A model generated the notes under the pieces. It had not been told where the DNA came from and made no database searches. It saw nothing but the letters and a program-made list of their open reading frames with translations. Shown piece by piece: positions 57,206 through 64,000 of a DNA stretch of 64,000 nt. The position numbers were made by a program, and so were the translations under genes. The stretch lies in NCBI GenBank assembly GCA_002633005.1, contig NMRA01000342.1, positions 54,033 to 118,032 on the forward strand, given 5' to 3'. Numbering within the stretch: the stretch's first letter is position 1; every line of letters starts with the position of its first letter. This DNA comes from Phoronis australis (lineage: Eukaryota > Phoronida > Phoronidae).

Positions 57206-57219
57206 GTTTCCACGGCAAC
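57206..57219. promoter_or_regulatory. RFX-type X-box upstream of the ARRDC gene
   Basis: GTTTCCACGGCAAC matches the X-box pattern GYYNCC-AY-RGNAAC bound by RFX factors. It lies 83 bp upstream of the ATG at 57302, a normal place for a proximal promoter element. Confidence 0.4.
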
Positions 57220-57301
57220 CGCGTAAAATTCCGAGTATATACACCTGGCTTGGATAATTGTTGAGTAAAACCAGGAAAAATCAGTTGTTGCATTGCGGAC
57301 G

Positions 57302-57588
57302 ATGGCACGTCAGCAGTCTTATTGTGGTGAAGATAGGCTTGATTTAAAAGAGCTAACAGCGGATCACGTGTTATTGTATATAGATCTACACAGGAAGGAT
57401 AGGTTGTATGAGGCGGGACAAGTGTTGGAAGGGTCAATATGCCTTCTTCCTCAGAAACCGATCAAGATTTTGGGTAAGAGACAGTAGAGGTGCGACATGG
57501 GGAGATTTCTTTAATTGCCAAAATGCTTGCCTGTAGGTTTCGTTCGTGCTGATGCAAGTGCCATGTAGATGTATAAATCAGTAAAAAG

Positions 57589-57630
<42 letters not shown>

Positions 57631-60600
57631 AAGCGTTGCAATGAATGTGGTCATTACTTAAATTGAATGGCACCCATCTACTCATTCCGAATAATAAGGG
57701 TTAGCACGTTTTTCATAGGTAAAAAACTCCTAATCGTCTGTGTCTTCACTTCCATGGGCCTATTCGGAGTACTTTGTGTACCTTTAAATTCACGACCATA
57801 TTTGCCTCATACCTGCTCTCATGATGTGACCATTGTGGAACCTTACGAAACTACTGTGGCGTGTTCAAAATCATTCAAAGAGCCAAAAAATCAAACTTTT
57901 GTGCAGTACCCGACATGTACACGTGATTATATAAATTGCGCGCCTGTATCTCTTCAAGACGGAAAATATACCTCGTAAATAAGCCGTGAACGGGAGCGAA
58001 ATATAAAACCTTTGTCATAATTAAAGATTACGTTGTGTATGTGTCTCATTGTAGTTAACACAAACATGTTTTAAAGCGGCTATAAACTCGTTTTATGTCT
58101 CAACAAAAAAGCCTTTGATTTAAACCATTTGGCTGTATGGAATTTGTGAAACTGGTGTAATGTTATGGAGTTAACATAGGTGTGACGTCATAGCTTGGAT
58201 GGAACTGACAGTTCGTTATTTTTTTGAGACAAGTCTTTACGTCGTGTCATCATTCGCCGAGCATAATCTCGTGAAATAACGAACTGTTCGTTCTTTTCAA
58301 GACCACAAAATTACTTCTCGTTTGAGCAAGGAACAAGTCGACCCCAACTTTCTATCCGTTAGTTGCGGTATAAATCAAACGCCAGGTTCTTGGATGGAAA
58401 ACGGGTTGAACGACGTTTCTGGATATTTAAGTTTTTAGCTGGAGAAGGTTTAACATTTCATTTACATGTGACCCCCGGCATAGTGCGCGGCAATCACAAG
58501 TATTAGATTAAGAGTGGTGGGTTAAAGGGGGGCCAAGGAGGCCATGGCCCCCCTAAATTTCTCCTAGATTCCATTTGGCAGTACTGGGGTACGAATGTCT
58601 GACGGACAAAATCTTGGCTAATACTTTGCCCTGGCCCCCCTAACTCAAAATCCTGGATCCGCCCCTGATTAAGTCTTACTGCTGTATTTATCACTTGTTG
58701 AAGACTACATTATATCATTTGGAAATATATATATAAAGAATGGGCAAGGGCGCCTGTTCATTATGGAGTTTCTACACTCGGAATGGGAGTTTCTCAACTG
58801 AAAGTCATGTGCAAAGACGAATAATAGTAATTGTCATTTGAACAAGAGGCCACCGGCCAACAGTTCACAATAGTATATACAGACACGATACATGCGTACA
58901 CGGCCATTAAAAGTTTAATTTTTCGTTTTTGGTCGTCACTGCCCTTTGTATATACACTGAAATGTTTACTGTTCTCGAGTTAAAAAGGGTCTGATACCTG
59001 GTACTGGACAACGTAACATGAAATGCTCTCCTGTTTCAATCTCTTCTGTACTACAAATGTTAAAAGTTCTTTCACTTCGGGGAATACCATGTCTTCTGCC
59101 GCTTTCAGTTTCTAATGTGTTAATTGAACATCTAATGTTCGTTATGTAAAATATCTGCGTCATCTGCCCACGTAAATACTTTTCACAAGCCAACTCAGAC
59201 TTAACTCCCCTGTAAAATTCGCACTTGTTTATGTGTTCTACTACCAACAACCAACTTTGAAAGTTGAACATCTCTGAGCCTTTGTTTGAATTCCGACAAA
59301 TTACATTGTTAATCACCGACTCCCTGCTTCAACCATTTTTTTACCGAAATCGGTTGTATACAATATTTTTTAATATGGAACACCAATTATTTTGACCGTG
59401 CAATTGCCTTTCCTGTAAAATGAGGAAACATTGTTTTGGTATCTATCACTTTGCAATTTCAATATTTTCAAAAAGTATTTTATTGGCCTGTACATATATA
59501 ACACAGATGAGTAGCTACTGTATTATGTGCGGAGAATACACAACAGTTAGCAGAAGAGAAGCACATTTTATGTTGGAGGTTATTTTTTTCAAAGTGACCT
59601 TGGAGGCCTGATTGAATGTCGTGTGATGTTGACTTCACATTCCCTGTGTATGTGTTCACAGAAGTGGCAATACAAGTGGAAGGCATGATGGTAGTTAGGC
59701 ATTACGACAGATCCAAGAAAACGTGGATCGAATCACGGGAAAACTACATCAACGGCGGAAATGTGCTTTGGGGGAAAGGTAAGAGCATCTCAAATGCCCA
59801 TTATATTTCATTCGGAACTGATGAAGTTGTCATAGTATACGGGATGTATCTCTCACTGACACTGCGTATTGATAGTCTCTTATAATGTTTTGTAACTTTC
59901 CACCAATTCAAACACCTTTGTGTCCGGTAGGCTCTAAAATGTTCCGTTTTAACCCCTGATATACGGGAATACACTAGAATGCCCTCACCTGTTCTGTCGT
60001 AAACAAGTTACATCATCATTGGCCTGACGTCATAGGTTATGCCAATCAAAGACTACTTTGTATTAAACAAATAGAAGAGCCTAATAAAATATAGGTAACT
60101 AAAACCAGTTTTATCATTTAAAATGTTCTCCTGGCCGCATGTTGAAGGGATGAAGATCGGATTTTTTGAAAATGGGTTCAACTTGGGGATCTAAGATGTC
60201 GTGAAAGGTTAACAAACCTAGAAATTGATAACCTTAATTGCGGCATTCAGGCGCCATTTTGTCATGCACGTGGGGTTTGGTCACCTTCTCCCCTTTCTCC
60301 CTCCCGGCTATGTTTCGACGCCATTTTGAATGGAGACCATAAGGTTCGTATCGGTGACAGAACCATGTTTTTTACCTTATTTACAACTATATTTAGAAAA
60401 ATCTGTGAAACCGTTTTCCACTTGGCTATGTAAAAGTATTTATTTTTCAAAAGAACAGAGTTTACACAAATCTGTCTTTAATTAAGTCACGTGGCTAGGT
60501 TCCTAGGGTGGAATATAACAAAAATGTTTTGGAGTTCACGCAAAACAAGACAATGGTATCAATAACTAGACCTAATTTCTTTTGAATTCAAATGTTCGAG

Positions 60601-63102
60601 ATCATGTCATGAAACGTCAGTCTTGTAAACTATCTCTTTTCTACATAACTTTTGAGATGAAAGTCAAAAAAATTGTGAACATTGTAAAACAGCTTTGACG
60701 GTAGACTTATGCAAATTCGAAACAGCTTGTGGTACATGTAGCGTAGTTTTTGCATAGCTGTTTCCACATCAAGCTATCTTATGGTACGATCAGTCGTTTT
60801 GCGATGTCAGGGAGATAAACAAATTATGACATATACGTAGGTTTTCTAATAACCTTAATGGTTTGCGTGCTGTTTTGAGCAGAGTGATCTAAAATAAGAG
60901 TGTGACAGAGCATGTTTATATGCATTATTTTCAAGCCAATGCATGTTTTTCTTTTTTAATAACAAGCTTTCTTAATTACCGCATGGTTAATGCATAGTTG
61001 CAACATGCGTCACGAGAGGTTCATTAATGGACAAAGAGGTCATTTTTGGTGACCATTTTCCAAGCTGTCACCCGGAAGCGCACTAATAAAGATGGCTGGA
61101 TTTTTATTATTGCGTCCCGGTTGAAGATACCCGTCAATGCAAGCCCTCTCTGTGTGACTCACTATAACATGAATGGAGCTAAGCACGCCTGCTAACGAGC
61201 AGGCTTGCGTGCAAGAGCACGTAAACATGTGCGTGTTTAGCCTGTATTCGACTAGTTTTACTTTCAGGTAGTCATAGGATTCCAATCACTTTGCGCGAGC
61301 TCACTTCAGCATGTGCGTGTGCGTGCGTGGGTTTCTGAATGAGTTCTTGCTAGTGTGCGTGCGTGTTTGGGTGCGTGAGAGTTCTTGTTTTTGTGTAATA
61401 CCTGCCGTGTATTAGAGACACGGCTAATATCGATTGCTTCAAGAGTGTTGAAGTGTAAATGTATGCAACGTCTTCTCAGCTCACTAGTCAATTGTCTTAC
61501 AAGCTCATTAGGGAAAACCATCTTTGACACTTAATGCCTGCCAGGTTCCTTTAGTTGGGATAAACACAACATAAAACTGGCCACCCCATTAATGCATCTG
61601 CAACAAATGCTCCTCTGGCTGCAATTACGGCGAAAGGTTGAATTTACAGGCCGGAACGTATGCCGAGTGCCTGCGGTCTGTTGTCGCTGCTCAAAATCGA
61701 ACTCTGAAGTATTTATGGCGTTTTCTACTATACTTTGCGCGAACTCAAGATTATTGTTTAGTATATTGTGTTCGAGTACACAATGGTTTGTGCATTTTTG
61801 GTGTAAATTCACACTTGATGACCCCGAGATTCGAACTATTAAGTCGAGTATGAACCCGAGATTGCGAATAGCGATTCGAAGTTTCGAGTTTAGGCTTAAA
61901 GTTTTAGCCTAACGTTGGTGTTATCAAGTGCAAAACTAGGTTTGCATATAAACCATTGTGTACTCGCTTTAGAGCAATAGACACTTATATTGACGTCCCA
62001 CAAAAAAGAAAAAGACCAAAAACAATTTCTGGTTCGATTTCGAGTACAAAGATTAGACCCCAGGTCCAATGCGCACAGTCTCAATATCATGTAATTTTAG
62101 GGAATATAGTGGGGAATAGGCCTTTGCACATAACCATTTTCCCAGTTAAAGGAAATCTACTAACTACTTAAACGTGGCCCCTTGCATAAATAAAAAGAGA
62201 CGGTGCTACACATCTTTTCGGCAACAGCCCTGCTGGTACAAAAGCGGCCCGTCTATTTTCAATGCAATTGCATCCAAAATAACCTTACACTTTGTACGGG
62301 GTGTTTAATGACGACGTATACCGGTATGTGATGAGTAGTGTTGTGAATATGATACCACTAAATGAGGTTGTTCAATGTAGTGAAGGTCCACTCACTTTGA
62401 TCTGAGTTCTGGGTCAAGTTGCATAAAATAGGCTGGTCTGAAACCCAAACTGACGCCGGCTAACTGTCGGACGTACATATCATATCCACCGTATATGACC
62501 AAAGATACTATACTATAAAATCTTTGAAATGACCTCATCGGCCGGATAGCCACAGATAGACGTTTAAGCAACCGGGCCCTGTGATGACACTAAACCGTGA
62601 TGACACTAAACCGTGACACTCTGGCAATGCAGAATGAAGTTTTGGGTTAGCAATGGAATACTAGCAAACTACATGGCGAAGTCAATGGAATGTGAAGGAA
62701 TTTTCCTGATTTTTCCTTTGCTGAGAAAAAACTGCAGAAATATTCCGGTTTGGATATTACAGACTAGAACGGGGTGTGACCGCTGAAAACGACGCATGCT
62801 GCCCGTTTCCTATGTTTTCAATTTATCTGCTGAGGGGACTGAAGACATTTGTCTATTTTTGTCTCTCTTTTCTCTCTTTCTTTGCAGCATCTCGTCATGA
62901 ACTGCTTGTGATTGGGCGGCACATGTTCCCCTTCAAGTTCACTCTCCCCACAACAATCCCATGCTCTCTTGAGGACACAACGGCGACGATCACTTACAAG
63001 TGTTCCGCGCATGTGCAGTCGGTCGATGAATCACCACTCACAGCCTCGGTTCTGTTTTACGTTCTCCGGGATCTCGACTTAAATAAAGAACCTTTTGTTA
63101 TG
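57302..63102 (+). CDS. arrestin-domain-containing protein (alpha-arrestin), 5' three exons, gene continues past the window
   Basis: Exon 1 (57302-57473) starts at ATG and ends in phase 1 at GTAAGA. Exon 2 (59662-59778) lies between TGTTCACAG and GTAAGA, phase 1. Exon 3 (62888-63102) follows TTTCTTTGCAG and ends in phase 0 at GTAAGG. Joined, they give about 168 residues of an arrestin N-lobe. L-Y-E-A-G-Q-V-L-E-G-S-I matches the usual Y-x-P-G-x-x-V-x-G-x-V strand. I-Q-V-E-G-M-M-V-V-R follows from exon 2. F-P-F-K-F-T-L-P then I-T-Y-K-C-S-A-H-V are the family's LP turn and central strand from exon 3. ARRDC proteins are adaptors linking membrane cargo to ubiquitin ligases and endosomal sorting. 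The C-lobe and any PPxY motifs lie beyond 64000. The frame stays open across all three junctions, so the model is strong. Confidence 0.85.
57586..57625. repeat. poly-A tract in ARRDC intron 1
   Basis: About 40 bases of almost pure A starting after GTAAAAAG. It may be the tail of an old retrocopy, but nothing recognisable precedes it. Confidence 0.8.
57667..57978 (+). CDS. weak candidate: Cys-containing ORF within ARRDC intron 1
   Basis: 103 codons from ATG to TAA. A hydrophobic stretch of about 20 residues (near residues 19-38) is followed by a polar segment with four spaced Cys (T-C, A-C, T-C, N-C). It could be a small secreted protein nested in the intron or chance. No homologue, promoter or splice support is visible. 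Confidence 0.2.
   Translation: MAPIYSFRIIRVSTFFIGKKLLIVCVFTSMGLFGVLCVPLNSRPYLPHTCSHDVTIVEPYETTVACSKSFKEPKNQTFVQYPTCTRDYINCAPVSLQDGKYTS
58510..58671. mobile_element. family-B TIR element in ARRDC intron 1
   Basis: AGTGGTGGGTTAAAGGGGGG to CCTGGATCCGCCCCT, flanked on both sides by GATTAAG as a 7-bp target duplication. It shares TTTGGCAGTA and GTCTGACGGACAAAAT with the other copies. Confidence 0.75.
58966..59330 (-). mobile_element. LINE C-terminal fragment in ARRDC intron 1
   Basis: The minus strand encodes G-R-R-H-G-I-P-R-S-E-R-T-F-N-I-C then E-T-G-E-H-F-M-L-R-C-P, the Cys/His-bearing tail found after the reverse transcriptase in many non-LTR elements (R-x-x-R-x-C-x-x-C-x...E-H-F-L-x-x-C-P pattern). 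Only this tail remains, in antisense orientation to the gene. Confidence 0.6.
59779..61305. other. ARRDC intron 2, left part, nothing recognised
   Basis: No repeat family or ORF of note was recognised between the exon 2 donor and the GT-rich block. Confidence 0.5.
61306..61385. repeat. degenerate (GTGC)n/(GT)n-rich stretch
   Basis: CATGTGCGTGTGCGTGCGTG followed by further GTGCGTGCGTGTTTGGGTGC words; a worn microsatellite within intron 2. Confidence 0.7.
61672..62066. mobile_element. diverged relative of the 407-bp inverted-repeat element
   Basis: Shares with 31645-32051 the interior words GTGTACTCG-TTAGA-CAATAGACACTTAT and TTTCGAGTACAAAGATTAGA, and many TCGAGTT/AACTCGA words. The ends are worn (GCGGTCTG at left, ACCCCAGGTCC at right). 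Confidence 0.6.
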
Positions 63103-64000
63103 GTAAGGAACAGTCTAAATGGCTATCTCAATGCCAATTTCTTTCTCGTTCCGTAGACCCAGAAACTCACGCAAATGCAAGATCACGCAAGTCTTCGCGA
63201 ACTATCGACTTGCATTAGAAACAAAGCTCCTGATCACTCCTCAGGAGTACCTTGCGTCTTTGAAACAGGAACCAGTGGATGCTTGCATTTAAGGGAACCA
63301 ACCCTGAACTGCGTTTTTTAAATTTCCATCGCATTTGCGGACTTGTGCCAACATTGATCGACTGTCCTTTCTAACACTAATTATTTTCGTTACGAAGTCA
63401 AGCTTTGTTACACACCGTGAATAAAGTTTACGATAAATCCTCCACATACCACTGAAAATAACGAGACCGTCCCTAATTCAAAGGTTAAATACCCATTTGT
63501 TTCCATGGAAATAATGGCTCAGTTTTCTGGCATATTATTGGAACATTTTATAGGGGAGATCAAAATGAAGGCAAAGTTATAGTTATAATATTTTTGGATA
63601 AGCAAACACACAAACGCGCAGAACACATAGGGAACTTAGTCGGTGGGCCAGATCTCATAGTGTTCATCCTTGAGTACTTTGGGGGGGCAACCTAGTTTTT
63701 TCTATATGGCTAGATAATATACCTATAAATCAAATTCCAAAAAGTTCCCACGTCTACACTTGCACATTTTTTTAAAAAAAGGTGTTTTTGTTGCACAAAA
63801 TATGATGCACATTCCTGCCACTTGATGGCGCTTTTCTATTGAATTGACCAATCAGAGAGCCAGATTGTATTGTTGTGCTTAGTTACTTCAATATGGCTGC
63901 TCCCATGGAGTGTGATGCCTGTATAATTCAAGGTTTATCAAACAGCACAAAATTGTGATGTCAGAGCCTAAAGAAGCTTAGGAAAGCTTCCTGACGAAAT
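63103..64000. other. start of ARRDC intron 3, nothing recognised
   Basis: No fourth exon was recognised before the window ends; the sequence is AT-rich and non-coding. Confidence 0.5.

Overview
This is animal nuclear DNA. It is AT-rich and gene-sparse, its few genes are split by GT-AG introns, and it carries animal-type repeats: Penelope-like and Bel/Pao retroelements, LINE fragments, tRNA-derived SINE heads and many short inverted-repeat elements. The repeat mix and frequent TACATGTA-type words suit a marine invertebrate such as a lancelet, hemichordate or mollusc. That placement is inference; no sequence here fixes the species.

Host genes are few. (1) On the minus strand, three small two-exon genes (23686-24315, 40744-42292, 42692-43449) encode secreted precursors of 70, 74 and 71 residues. 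Each has a first exon of exactly 58 nt encoding a 19-residue signal peptide, a phase-1 intron, and a second exon with the shared motif A-x-x-F-L-x-R-x-x-R-x-W followed by Glu residues at fixed spacing. The motif resembles the propeptide of vitamin K-dependent (gamma-carboxylated) proteins joined to a furin-type R-x-x-R site. I regard this as the most interesting content of the window. (2) On the plus strand, from 57302, lie the first three coding exons of an arrestin-domain-containing (ARRDC/alpha-arrestin) gene that runs off the right edge. (3) Weaker candidates are a 72-residue membrane micro-ORF (4644-4862), a transmembrane exon plus a terminal exon (49060-49139, 49973-50147), and fragments of THAP and VWA-like domains.

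Layout. 1-8.3 kb: mostly featureless, with a broken THAP-like piece at the left edge. 8.3-15.9 kb: repeat-dense, with a pair of about 1 kb inverted arms (8783-9748 and 12819-13822), an 83-bp-arm palindrome, a LINE tail and a broken THAP gene. 16-23.6 kb: quiet apart from an old tandem duplication. 23.7-24.4 kb: secreted-peptide gene 1. 26.9-32.2 kb: a degenerate Penelope-like element followed by a Bel/Pao element, with small inverted pieces of both between them. 33-37.4 kb: local tandem and inverted repeats, SINE and MITE. 37.39-42.97 kb and 44.65-48.91 kb: a tandem segmental duplication that carries peptide gene 2 and the second exon of gene 3. The right copy lost about 1.7 kb and holds only broken peptide-gene exons. 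Later insertions (a MITE in the left copy, a LINE in the right) have empty sites in the other copy. 49-57 kb: sparse. 57.2-63.1 kb: the ARRDC gene, whose introns hold a poly-A tract, MITEs and a LINE fragment.

I saw no rRNA, no intact tRNA, no CRISPR array and no bacterial-type operon.
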